Origin: a bacterium
GTDB lineage: Bacteria; Pseudomonadota; Gammaproteobacteria; Burkholderiales; Burkholderiaceae_C
Assembly (NCBI GenBank): GCA_030824555.1
Contig: JAVBXK010000132.1
Location: forward strand, 1-35,253
Length of the DNA stretch: 35,253 nucleotides
Direction of reading: 5' to 3'
The notes beneath the pieces were generated by a model that made no database searches, had not been told where the DNA came from, and was given only the letters and a program-made list of their open reading frames with translations. Positions within the stretch are counted from its first letter, which is position 1, and the number at the start of each line of letters is the position of its first letter. The position numbers were made by a program, and so were the translations under genes. Below are positions 16,880-25,087 of the stretch, in pieces.

Positions 16880-17584
16880 TCACCAGCCCACCACCGTTAC
16901 CACGGTGTAGAGACAGCATTGCGGGCTGAAGCAGGGGTGACCGTCTGCGTCCACCATTCGCCAGACACTGGCCACTGTGCCACTGCCTTCAGGTGCCTTC
17001 ATATCCACCGAAAGGTCAGCGAAGTGGCCGGGTTGAGTCATGGGCACCTCGATCTGGCTGCCCAACGACTGAATGTGCACATTCAGCAAAGGAATCAGCT
17101 CTCCAGGGCCTGAACGTGTGGCCAACAGCACATCGTTGTCCAGCCGCTGCAGCATGCGCCCCGCCCAGATTTGGTTGCCCGCGTTTTGTATGGACCAGGT
17201 TTTTCGGAAGACCTCCCCAGGGGTCATGAGGGTGTGGTCTGGAACGGTCACATCGGCCACAAAAACCATACCGTCGTCCGGGTCACGCAAACCGGCATGC
17301 CGCTTTGCCGTTGCGCTTGCCGGCCCCACCCCTTGGCCGAAAAACCGGAACAAAGCCGACGCAGGCAACTGCAGCGCGGCCGCCAACCGCTGCAAGGTCA
17401 ACACCCCAGGGTTGGCAGTTTTTCCATTCATCAACCGGTGCAGATACGCACGGGTCATGCTGGACTGAATGGCCACGTCGGAGAGCGTGACACCGATCTG
17501 CTGGCACCTGCGCCGAACCACGGCACCAAGGGTGGCCGCGCCGCTCTCTTGCGCACCAGGGGCGTGTGGTGAAGTACCGTGCAT
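16880..17584 (-). CDS. XRE-type DNA-binding protein fused to an NBR1-type Ig-like domain
   Basis: 234 residues. Residues about 20-85 form an XRE helix-turn-helix (RRRCQQIGVTLSDVAIQSSM, then YLHRLMNGKTANPGVLTLQRLAAAL). After a linker (about 85-105), residues 108-232 match the NBR1/ILRUN 'FW' Ig-like domain: DVTVPDHTLMTPGEVFRKTW, then IQNAGNQIW, then VPMTQPGHFADLSVDMKAPE, then GTVASVWRM. In eukaryotes this domain binds proteins; its bacterial role is unknown. The ATG at 17584 has no Shine-Dalgarno but sits right after a TATACT -10 box, suggesting a leaderless mRNA. The 18-bp palindrome at 17608-17625 is a likely operator. It is convergent with the aminotransferase and divergent from the lipase, so it could control either side. 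Confidence 0.82.
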   Translation of the reverse strand: MHGTSPHAPGAQESGAATLGAVVRRRCQQIGVTLSDVAIQSSMTRAYLHRLMNGKTANPGVLTLQRLAAALQLPASALFRFFGQGVGPASATAKRHAGLRDPDDGMVFVADVTVPDHTLMTPGEVFRKTWSIQNAGNQIWAGRMLQRLDNDVLLATRSGPGELIPLLNVHIQSLGSQIEVPMTQPGHFADLSVDMKAPEGSGTVASVWRMVDADGHPCFSPQCCLYTVVTVVGW

Positions 17585-17591
17585 GTTGAAA

Positions 17592-17625
17592 AGTATAGGT
17601 GTGTGAATGTGTACAAAAGTACACA
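17592..17625 (-). promoter_or_regulatory. Promoter and candidate autoregulatory operator of the XRE-NBR1 gene
   Basis: On the minus strand a TATACT -10 box (17597-17592) lies 7 bp before the start codon. Eleven bases farther upstream is the perfect palindrome TGTGTAC-AAAA-GTACACA (17608-17625, 7-bp arms, 4-bp spacer), covering the -35 position. No good -35 hexamer is present. A palindrome over the -35 is the arrangement expected for self-repression by an XRE dimer. Binding itself is inferred. Confidence 0.55.
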
Positions 17626-17782
17626 ACTCGGTCACTAAACTGAAGTAATCGGTCGGAGGACCAAAAGGCTGTGCCAAATGCAGGGGGTTCGCACAGCGAC
17701 ACGATTCCGCGCTGAAGGGCATGGCTCACAAAGCAGAGGCCCCTCACTGCAAAGTCAAAACCAAGTCACAGGGGCTCAAACC

Positions 17783-20700
17783 ATGTCAGACAGCATTGCC
17801 GATTCAACTTCCACCACAGCACAGCTGGTTCTGGATACCAGTGTTCGCAGCACCATTGACACGGCTGGTGACCAGGACTGGTTCCGCATGACCCTCATGA
17901 CTGGGGTGAACTACACGTTCCGGCAGAACGCTGCCAGCAGTCCTCTGCTCAATACCTACTTGCGTCTGTATGACAGCAGCGGACAGTTGCTGACGGGAGG
18001 TAGCTCGCTTCTTGAATTCACCGCTACAAGATGGGACACGTACTACATCTCTGCAGGAGGTGTTGGAAGTTCAACCGGGGACTACGTGCTCACAGCAACA
18101 GCCACCACACCCGCAGACACCCAAGCTCCGATGCTCACGGGCACCAGTCCTGCTGATGAAGGCACGAATGTGGCAGCCAGCAGCAACATCGTGCTGACCT
18201 TCAACGAAGCTGTGCGCGCTGGCAGCGGCAACATCACCCTCACAAACCTGAGTAGCGGCACCAGCCAGAACATTGCGGTGACGGACACCAGTCAGGTGAG
18301 CTTTTCTGGCAATACGCTGACCGTCAATCCCAGTGCTGATCTGCCTTCAGGTTTGCGTTATGAGGTTACGTTGGGTGCTGGTGTGGTCAAAGATAGCGCT
18401 GGCAACGGCTTTGCCGGACTTGGCATTGGCGCACTTAATTTCAGCACCTCAGTGGCAAGCGCCAACACTGACATTCCCGGCACTGCCGCTACAACGGCGA
18501 CCTTGACGCTGAACACCAGCTCGAGCAGCACCATCGACAGCGTCGGCGATCAGGACTGGTTTCGCGTTTCGTTGATTGCTGGTACTACCTACACCTTCCG
18601 TCAGGAAGCAACCAGCAATTCAAATCTCGATACTTACCTGCGCTTGATGAATTCAAGCGGAGTAGAACTTGCTTTCAACGACGACAACGTGGGCTACACC
18701 GCCAACTCGTTGATCAGCTTCATGGCACCTTCAACAGGGTTGTACTACCTTGTTGCCGGGGGATTCGGTAGCTTGAGCAGTGCGGTTGGCAACTACACCC
18801 TCACGGCCACAGCTGCCACACCCGCTGATACCGTTGCGCCGGTACTCACCGGAACAAGTCCGGCAGACGAAGGCACCAATGTGGTTGCCAACAGCAACAT
18901 TGTTTTGACCTTTAACGAACCCGTGCATGCAGGCAGCGGCTACATCAAACTCACAAACCTGAGCAACGGCACCAATCAGAACATTGCTGTGACGGATACC
19001 AGCCAGGTGAGTTTTTCGGGCGATACCGTCACCCTCAACCCGAGCACAGACCTGAGTTCAGGTTCGCGCTATGAGGTTACGTTGGGTGCAGGCGTAATCA
19101 AAGATACCGCAGGCAATAATTTCTCGGGAGTGGCTTCAGGCGACCTCAACTTTTCAGTGGCCTCTGTGGTCAGTGGCAATGGCTTTACCGTAGGGGATGA
19201 GTTCTTGGTGAACACTACCACCAATGGCCAGCAAGAATCTCCCAGTGTCGCGGCCTTGAATGGTGGTGGTTTTGTGGTGACATGGGCGGATCGCGGGGAA
19301 AGCGCTTATGACACCGATGGTGACACTGTGCGGGGTCAACAGTTTTCATCCAGTGGCGCGAAGGTTGGTAGCGAGTTTTTGATCAACACCAACTCGCGTG
19401 ATTGGCAGTATGCGCCCAGTGCCACAGGCCTGAATGGAGGTGGTTTCGTGGTGACGTGGACGGATTACAGTCGGACTGCAGACTACAACAGTAATTCCGT
19501 GGTGCTCGCTCAACTGTTCTCGCCCAATGGCATGAAAGTCGGCAATGAGTTTCTGGTCAACACCATTACGCAATATACACAGGAAAAATCCAATGTTACG
19601 GGTTTGAGCGACGGCGGTTTTGTCGTTACCTGGACGGATCGCAGTACGAGCGTTGATGATCGTAGTCTATCTGCAGTTCGGGGTCAGCAGTTTTCAACTG
19701 ATGGCACCAAAATAGGTAACGAATTCCTAATTAATACCACTACACGATACGCGCAATACGATCCCTGTGTGACTAGTCTGAGTGGCGGCGGCTTTGTCGT
19801 GACCTGGGTGGATGGGAGCGAAAGCCCAGATGACACAAGTTGGTCTGCAATAAGGGGGCAGCTGTTTTCAGCCACCGGAGCCAAGGTTGCCAATGAATTC
19901 CTGATCAATACCATTACAAGTAATTTTCAGTACGAGCCTAGTGTTACAGGTCTGAGTGGAGGTGGTTTTGTTGTAACGTGGTCAGATAGCAGCGGAACCG
20001 CCGATGATGCCAGTGGAGGAGCCGTCCGGGGCCAGCAATTCTCGGCCAACGGGATCAGAATTGACAACGAATTCCTAGTTAACACCGCCACTCGCTATAG
20101 CCAGGGTGAGTCTAGTGTCGCGAGCTTGAGTGACGGTGGTTTTATTGTTACGTGGACGGATGACAGCCGCCTCCCCAATGATCCCAGTGGAGCTGTGCGA
20201 GGTCAGCAATTCTCTGCCAGCGGGGTCAAAATAGGCAACGAGTTTCTGGTAAACACAATCACCCGCGATTTACAGACCTCGTCCAATGTTGCAAGCCTGA
20301 GAGATGGTGGTTTTGTTGTGACGTGGACGGATTACAGCCAAAGCGGCGATGATCCTAGTGGGACAGCTGTTCGGGGTAAAATTTTTTGGCCTGTAACCAC
20401 TTTATTGCCTAGCGAAGACACGATACCCGCAGATTCATCCAGCACTTCCGCCCTGTCGCTGTACAGCAGCACTGGCAGTGCCATCGACGGCGCGGGGGAT
20501 CAGGACTGGTTCAGCATTTCATTGAATGCCGGAAGCACATACATTTTTCGTCAAAGCGCTGCAACTGAATCGACGTTGGATCCGTTTCTTCGCTTGATGG
20601 ATGCCGTGGGCACAGAGATCATCTCGAATGACAACAGTGCGAGCACATCTAATTCAGTGCTTGCATATACACCCACACGAACTGGAACGTATTACGTTTC

Positions 20701-22678
20701 GGCAGGCGCAGCAGGTACGTCCACTGGCGCATATTCACTCACGGCTGACACGGTCTTGAACAGCTATTCAACCGCTGACATATTCAGGGCCGTTGGTCGA
20801 AAGGGTGCCGAAGAAGGTGTTGATACCGGCATTTTCAACGCGGGAAAAATGCGTGTCATGGCGGATTTCTCCAAGGCGGTTTACGAACTGCAGAGTTGGG
20901 AAAAAGAAACCAATGGTGGTCAAAGCATCAACGATGTTAAAGACCACGCAGATGAGGCTTTTGATGCGATTGTTGCTCAAGGATGGGTGCCGCTGGATTT
21001 TAATACATCTATTGTGCCCAGCTTCGCATTTGTTCCCAGCTTAGGACCTGTGCCCCTTTACACATTTACGCACCTCTACACACATTTGCCCAGTGATGGC
21101 AACCTACAACTATTTAATCGCATGGCGGGCGGGTATTACACCAATGGCAATGGTGCTGCATTGGTTGCTAGGTCAGCAGACTCGTTGGTCATTTCATTCA
21201 GAGGAACTAATGATAATAACGCCGCACTTAGCCCAGATATGTTTGATTGGTTCTTCATGGGGGAGCATTACAAACTGTTTCAACCACTGGTGCAAGCGGT
21301 AGATGCTTATGTGGCACAGAATACTGACATCAAGAATGTGTACGTCACCGGTCATAGCTTGGGGGGGGCTATGGCCATTCGCTTCATGCAAGACCATCTG
21401 GGCCCCATGTATTCTGCAGTGACGTTTGCAGCACCAGGATTTATCGAAAGCGCTGCCGAAGCTACTGTGCAGGCGGCAACGGGGATGCCTTGGGTTGCGT
21501 TGGAGGCATTAACCTATGATTTGGCATTGAGCGCAACGCCTGATCGCGACAGGATTACTCACATTGAAATCAACGGAGATGTCGTGCCCGATGCCGGTCC
21601 ACATGGCGGAAGGACAATTCATTTTGAAGGCAATGGAACCATGAATGTGGCTTACGGTGCAACCGCAAACCACAACATGGATTATTACCATCAAATAACC
21701 AAGAGTGTTGACCCTTTGAGTTGGATGAGAATTATCAATGAACCAGGAGACCCGGAGGTGCTTCTTGGGGCAACATATTACAGCTCGGATAGCTTTATTG
21801 TCGACGGCACTTTCGCCAATTCCGATGTTGTATCGCCTGCGTTTGTGAATGACACACTCGATGACTCATTGGGGAAGGACTACGATATTTTCTATGGTGG
21901 CCTTGGAGGCGATGAACTCAATGGCGGATCGGATGGCGAAATGATGCTTGGTGGGGCAGGTAACGACACCATTGATGGCAATGGTGGCAAAGATCAGATT
22001 TATGCAGGCCCAGGGAATGATTTGGTCTACGGTGGGGTGGGTGAGAACACTATCTGGGGTGACTCTGGGGATGATGAGCTTTGGGGTGGTGATGATGGTG
22101 ATGAAATTTATGGTGAATCCGGTACCGCCATCTCGGGAGGCGAAATGATGTTGAGTGGTGCAGGTAACGACACCATTCATGGCAATGGAGGTAAAGATAG
22201 GATTTACCCTGGACCAGGGAATGATGTGGTCTACGGTGGCGCGGGCGAGGACACTATTTGGGGCGGCTCTGGTGATTTTGATTTGCTTTGGGGTGGTGAT
22301 GATGACGATGAAATTTATGGTGAATCTGGCACCGCCATCCTTATTGGAGGATTAGGTTCTGACGTTTTATCGGGCGGTGCAGGTGTCGATGGGTTTGGCT
22401 TTATCACACCATACGACCAGCAAGACACCATCACTGATTTTCAGATTGGGGAAGACAAGATAGTCATTCTTAAGACAGGATTTGGAATCGAAAACTTTGA
22501 TGTTGTCAATTTGTTTTCTATCAGAAACAGACCGACCGAAAATCCGGTATTTATTCTAGAATTGGAGACAGGTATTTTGTATTACGACAGCAATCGAGGC
22601 CTTTTCGACGAGCCGCAGGCGTTGGCATTGTTGGTTGGTGTCACTCATTTAAGTAGCGATGATTTTATGATGGTGTAA
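17783..22678 (+). CDS. Giant type I secreted RTX lipase with PPC, Ig-like and propeller-type repeats
   Basis: 1631 residues, no N-terminal signal peptide, ATG 17783 preceded by an AGGGGC Shine-Dalgarno at 17771. Approximate domain order: PPC 10-110; Ig-like (Big_5/SbsA type, TSPADEGTNVAASSNIVLTF) 112-230; a second PPC 234-348 and Ig-like 352-461; seven tandem repeats of about 57 residues 470-870 (GNEFLVNT, then GGFVVTWTD, then RGQQFS); a third PPC 878-990; a class 3 lipase domain 995-1315; RTX repeats 1367-1535; and a C-terminal DTITDFQIGEDKI segment typical of type I secretion substrates. The likely triad is Ser1192 (GHSLGG), Asp1266 (NGDVVPD) and His1297 (NHNMDYY). Predicted extracellular, calcium-stabilised acyl ester hydrolase. 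From about 19.1 kb the DNA is visibly AT-richer than the neighbours, a sign of transfer. No secretion genes are in the window. A G8 run interrupts the active-site codons. Confidence 0.9.
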   Translation: MSDSIADSTSTTAQLVLDTSVRSTIDTAGDQDWFRMTLMTGVNYTFRQNAASSPLLNTYLRLYDSSGQLLTGGSSLLEFTATRWDTYYISAGGVGSSTGDYVLTATATTPADTQAPMLTGTSPADEGTNVAASSNIVLTFNEAVRAGSGNITLTNLSSGTSQNIAVTDTSQVSFSGNTLTVNPSADLPSGLRYEVTLGAGVVKDSAGNGFAGLGIGALNFSTSVASANTDIPGTAATTATLTLNTSSSSTIDSVGDQDWFRVSLIAGTTYTFRQEATSNSNLDTYLRLMNSSGVELAFNDDNVGYTANSLISFMAPSTGLYYLVAGGFGSLSSAVGNYTLTATAATPADTVAPVLTGTSPADEGTNVVANSNIVLTFNEPVHAGSGYIKLTNLSNGTNQNIAVTDTSQVSFSGDTVTLNPSTDLSSGSRYEVTLGAGVIKDTAGNNFSGVASGDLNFSVASVVSGNGFTVGDEFLVNTTTNGQQESPSVAALNGGGFVVTWADRGESAYDTDGDTVRGQQFSSSGAKVGSEFLINTNSRDWQYAPSATGLNGGGFVVTWTDYSRTADYNSNSVVLAQLFSPNGMKVGNEFLVNTITQYTQEKSNVTGLSDGGFVVTWTDRSTSVDDRSLSAVRGQQFSTDGTKIGNEFLINTTTRYAQYDPCVTSLSGGGFVVTWVDGSESPDDTSWSAIRGQLFSATGAKVANEFLINTITSNFQYEPSVTGLSGGGFVVTWSDSSGTADDASGGAVRGQQFSANGIRIDNEFLVNTATRYSQGESSVASLSDGGFIVTWTDDSRLPNDPSGAVRGQQFSASGVKIGNEFLVNTITRDLQTSSNVASLRDGGFVVTWTDYSQSGDDPSGTAVRGKIFWPVTTLLPSEDTIPADSSSTSALSLYSSTGSAIDGAGDQDWFSISLNAGSTYIFRQSAATESTLDPFLRLMDAVGTEIISNDNSASTSNSVLAYTPTRTGTYYVSAGAAGTSTGAYSLTADTVLNSYSTADIFRAVGRKGAEEGVDTGIFNAGKMRVMADFSKAVYELQSWEKETNGGQSINDVKDHADEAFDAIVAQGWVPLDFNTSIVPSFAFVPSLGPVPLYTFTHLYTHLPSDGNLQLFNRMAGGYYTNGNGAALVARSADSLVISFRGTNDNNAALSPDMFDWFFMGEHYKLFQPLVQAVDAYVAQNTDIKNVYVTGHSLGGAMAIRFMQDHLGPMYSAVTFAAPGFIESAAEATVQAATGMPWVALEALTYDLALSATPDRDRITHIEINGDVVPDAGPHGGRTIHFEGNGTMNVAYGATANHNMDYYHQITKSVDPLSWMRIINEPGDPEVLLGATYYSSDSFIVDGTFANSDVVSPAFVNDTLDDSLGKDYDIFYGGLGGDELNGGSDGEMMLGGAGNDTIDGNGGKDQIYAGPGNDLVYGGVGENTIWGDSGDDELWGGDDGDEIYGESGTAISGGEMMLSGAGNDTIHGNGGKDRIYPGPGNDVVYGGAGEDTIWGGSGDFDLLWGGDDDDEIYGESGTAILIGGLGSDVLSGGAGVDGFGFITPYDQQDTITDFQIGEDKIVILKTGFGIENFDVVNLFSIRNRPTENPVFILELETGILYYDSNRGLFDEPQALALLVGVTHLSSDDFMMV
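17810..19165 (+). repeat. Tandem duplication of a PPC + Ig-like module within the lipase gene
   Basis: Unit 1 (about 17810-18480) and unit 2 (about 18481-19165) encode the same PPC/Ig pair. Similarity is clear in DNA and protein, e.g. TIDTAGDQDWFR / TIDSVGDQDWFR, LTGTSPADEGTNV in both, and IAVTDTSQVSFSG in both. A third PPC without Ig follows at about 20415-20750. Confidence 0.85.
19190..20393 (+). repeat. Seven tandem repeats (about 170 bp / 57 aa) in the lipase gene
   Basis: The EFLVNT/EFLINT motif occurs seven times, each followed by a GGFVVTW-type strand and an RGQQF-type strand. The number and length would fit a seven-bladed beta-propeller. The fold is inference. Confidence 0.8.
21361..21368 (+). 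repeat. G8 homopolymer tract at the lipase active site
   Basis: Eight consecutive G follow the AGC codon of the nucleophile Ser1192 and the first two bases of Leu; they encode part of Leu-Gly-Gly of GHSLGG. Gain or loss of one G would shift the frame and remove the rest of the lipase domain, the RTX repeats and the secretion signal. Confidence 0.8.
21935..22339 (+). repeat. Tandem 204-bp duplication of RTX repeats
   Basis: Unit 1 starts at 21935 and unit 2 at 22139 (GEMMLGGAGNDTIDGNGGKD versus GEMMLSGAGNDTIHGNGGKD, both ending GESGTAI). Long stretches of DNA are identical. Unit 2 has one extra codon near GDFDLLWGG. It is a recent internal duplication that doubles the calcium-binding array. 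Confidence 0.85.
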
Positions 22679-22717
22679 TTTCACATTATATTTTTTCATT
22701 TTTAAATCCGAAGATAT

Positions 22718-24880
22718 ATGAAATTTACTGCGTGTTTTTTTGTTGATTTAAATTCAAATTTATTTGCCAGATCTGTATTTTATCGATTCATGCTTCTGTG
22801 GAGCCCTGTGATTATTTTTTTGCATCAGATGGCTGTTGTGGTGATATGTTTCATTGGTTTGGCCGGATCTGCTGCGGTAGTGGCGGGAACTTGGACAACA
22901 GGATGGCCGGTTGATGGTCCGTCTTCTGTTTATACGCTTGTCGCTGATTCCAGCGGAAATGTGTACGCAGGAACCAATCACGGTGTTTACAAAACAAGCA
23001 GTGCGGGCATTGATTGGGTTGCCGTCAACAATGGTGTGCCGGCCTCTCAAGTCACCGCTTTGACCATTACCCCTTCCAATGGCATTTTTGCGGCTGTGTC
23101 AGGTGGTGCTGTATTTACAAGTTCGAATGGAGGAACAAGCTGGACAGACATTTCACTTAGCAATAATAGTTATAACTTAGTGTCTTTCCTTGCCTTGACG
23201 TCAGATTCATCAGGGAATATTTTTGCTGCTTACAGCAGCCGATGGGGTACCAGCTCTTTCGGTTCATCTATTTCAAAACTCTTGATTGAATCTAATACGT
23301 GGAGCCGATCGTTTATTCCACCTGGAAACGGAATGTCCACGTTCAGTGATCCACACACTCTATTGAGTGATGGTCAGGGTAATATTTATGCGGGGATGGA
23401 ATATCGCGAACTTTATCCCGATGTCCCCATTGGGCGGATTTATAAGACAAGTAATGGTGGTGTGGATTGGGTGCAAGTTAATGTTGGCACTCTTCCACCT
23501 GTTAAATCGCTGATGTCAATCCCTAGTGGCATGCTCGTTGCCGGAACGACCTCCGGCGCGGTGTATACAAGTAATGACGGTGGCGTGAACTGGGCCAGTG
23601 CTAGCAATGGATTGCCAAGTAAAGCAATCAATGCGCTGGCAATAGATGCCAATTCCACTTTTTACGCCGGTACTGCCGGTGCTGGTGTATTCATGAGCAC
23701 TGATGGGGGCTCAACTTGGACTGCCATGAACAACGGGTTATCCAGTTCTGCCGTTATCCAGTCTCTGGCCACAGATCGTGCAGGCAGACTGTATGCGGCA
23801 GCGGATGGCAGTGTTTATCAGTTTGGCGTTGACCTGAGCCCTTCGTCGTTGCGTGTTGTCGTGGTCGGCGCATCCAGAGCTGCCATCGGTAGCACCACAG
23901 GGCATGGCGGTTATGGGAGCTACGAGCTTGATGTGACTCCGGGTGGTCAAGTCAGGTTGAGTGCATCGTTGAGGGCAGATAACCAGTTATTCAGCCACTG
24001 GGTTGGGTGCGATAGCAACCCCAGTGCAGACACCCATTACTTCAATGGTTGTGATATTTCCATGCCAGCGAGTGGAGGCAAACGGGTCACGGCTGTCTAT
24101 ACCAGCCCTGCCAGCAAGCTGGTCAACATTTCTACACGGGCAAATGTGCTGACGGGTGACAACGTACTGATTGCGGGCTTCGTCATCAGCGGTGGGCCAA
24201 AATGGGTATTGATCAAAGCGGCTGGGCCCAGCATGGCCAACTTGAATCCACCCGTGTTCAACACGCTCTCCAACCCCATGCTGACGCTGTTTTCGGGTTC
24301 TACCCCTATTGCAAACAATGATGACTGGGAGCGTGCCAGCAATGCGGCCGCCGTACAAGCGAGTGGCATTGCGCCTACCCATTCACGAGAAGCAGCGTTA
24401 CTGACAATGCTGAATCCGGGTGCCTACACTGTCATTGTCCAGGGCGTATCGGGTGGGACTGGCATTGGTTTGGTCAGCGTGGATGATTTGGATCCGTTCG
24501 ATTCAGCAAGTCGGCTCATTAACATCAGCAGCCGCGCATACACCAGTACAGGGGGCGATGATCAACTCATTGCGGGTTTCATTCTGCAGGGTGAACCAAA
24601 AGATTTATTCATGGCCGGCGCGGGGCCGTCTATGGCGAAGTACGGTGTCCCTGGGGTACTGGCTGATCCAGTCAGCACTCTCTACAGCGGGCAAGTCATC
24701 TTGGGCAGCAATGACAATTGGCGTGAATCTGCCGAAACCAGCACCATTGATATCCGCACGGTTGGTGACATGTTCACCAAAGAATCGGCTCTTGTTCGCG
24801 TATTGCAGCCGGGGGCGTACACCATCATCATGCGTGGCAATGGCATGCCAGGGATAGGATTGATTTCGGTTGAGGAGTAG
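22718..24880 (+). CDS. Exported BNR/WD-type repeat protein with twin C-terminal beta-sandwich domains
   Basis: 720 residues by the first ATG. ATGs at 22790 and 22829 are also possible; the last gives a cleaner signal peptide (MAVVVICFIGLAGSAAVVA). Residues about 65-370 hold repeats of the sialidase/photosystem II-stability-factor type (VYKTSSAGIDW, VFTSSNGGTSWTDI, VYTSNDGGVNW, VFMSTDGGSTW), expected to make a beta-propeller. A WVGCDSNP...CDISMP unit (about 395-450) resembles divergent InlB-like repeats. Two related domains of about 125 residues follow (LVNISTRANVLTGDNVLIAG and LINISSRAYTSTGGDDQLIAG, each with AGPSM, NDxW and PGAYT), of a type I associate with exported proteins. It starts 39 bp after the lipase and shares its AT-rich base use. 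Catalytic residues of a true sialidase are not evident. Function unknown. Confidence 0.75.
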   Translation: MKFTACFFVDLNSNLFARSVFYRFMLLWSPVIIFLHQMAVVVICFIGLAGSAAVVAGTWTTGWPVDGPSSVYTLVADSSGNVYAGTNHGVYKTSSAGIDWVAVNNGVPASQVTALTITPSNGIFAAVSGGAVFTSSNGGTSWTDISLSNNSYNLVSFLALTSDSSGNIFAAYSSRWGTSSFGSSISKLLIESNTWSRSFIPPGNGMSTFSDPHTLLSDGQGNIYAGMEYRELYPDVPIGRIYKTSNGGVDWVQVNVGTLPPVKSLMSIPSGMLVAGTTSGAVYTSNDGGVNWASASNGLPSKAINALAIDANSTFYAGTAGAGVFMSTDGGSTWTAMNNGLSSSAVIQSLATDRAGRLYAAADGSVYQFGVDLSPSSLRVVVVGASRAAIGSTTGHGGYGSYELDVTPGGQVRLSASLRADNQLFSHWVGCDSNPSADTHYFNGCDISMPASGGKRVTAVYTSPASKLVNISTRANVLTGDNVLIAGFVISGGPKWVLIKAAGPSMANLNPPVFNTLSNPMLTLFSGSTPIANNDDWERASNAAAVQASGIAPTHSREAALLTMLNPGAYTVIVQGVSGGTGIGLVSVDDLDPFDSASRLINISSRAYTSTGGDDQLIAGFILQGEPKDLFMAGAGPSMAKYGVPGVLADPVSTLYSGQVILGSNDNWRESAETSTIDIRTVGDMFTKESALVRVLQPGAYTIIMRGNGMPGIGLISVEE

Positions 24881-25060
24881 CCGAGTCGCCAGCTTCATGC
24901 GATGCAGGCTGATTGAGCCCTCGCTAATGCGTACGCCAACCAGTCTAATAGTCAGGTTGAACAGCTGTTGAGAGGCGCTGTTGCGCAACAAAGCCCTCAC
25001 GCTCGAAAAACGCTCAGCCTCTGAATTGAGGTGCGTTGCGCTCATGTCTTTGTTTGGGCT

Positions 25061-25081
25061 TCCCAAAATGGGAGATAAAAT
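25061..25081 (+). promoter_or_regulatory. Candidate higBA operator and -10 box
   Basis: The 13-bp palindrome TCCCAAAATGGGA (25061-25073) is followed at 25076-25081 by TAAAAT, a plausible -10 box. HigA-type antitoxins usually bind palindromes over their own promoter. The -10 box is only 6 bp from the HigB ATG, so the mRNA may be leaderless. The remaining gap 24881-25060 contains a perfect 12-bp palindrome TGTTGCGCAACA (24979-24990) and no recognised gene. Confidence 0.45.
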
Positions 25082-25087
25082 CCACCC

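Noticed and set aside
24900-25060. Minus-strand frame reading MSATHLNSEAERFSSVRALL onward before higB
   Set aside because: It looks somewhat protein-like, but it runs into the BNR gene antisense, has no Shine-Dalgarno, and I recognise no family. Could be an old gene scrap; not supported enough to list.
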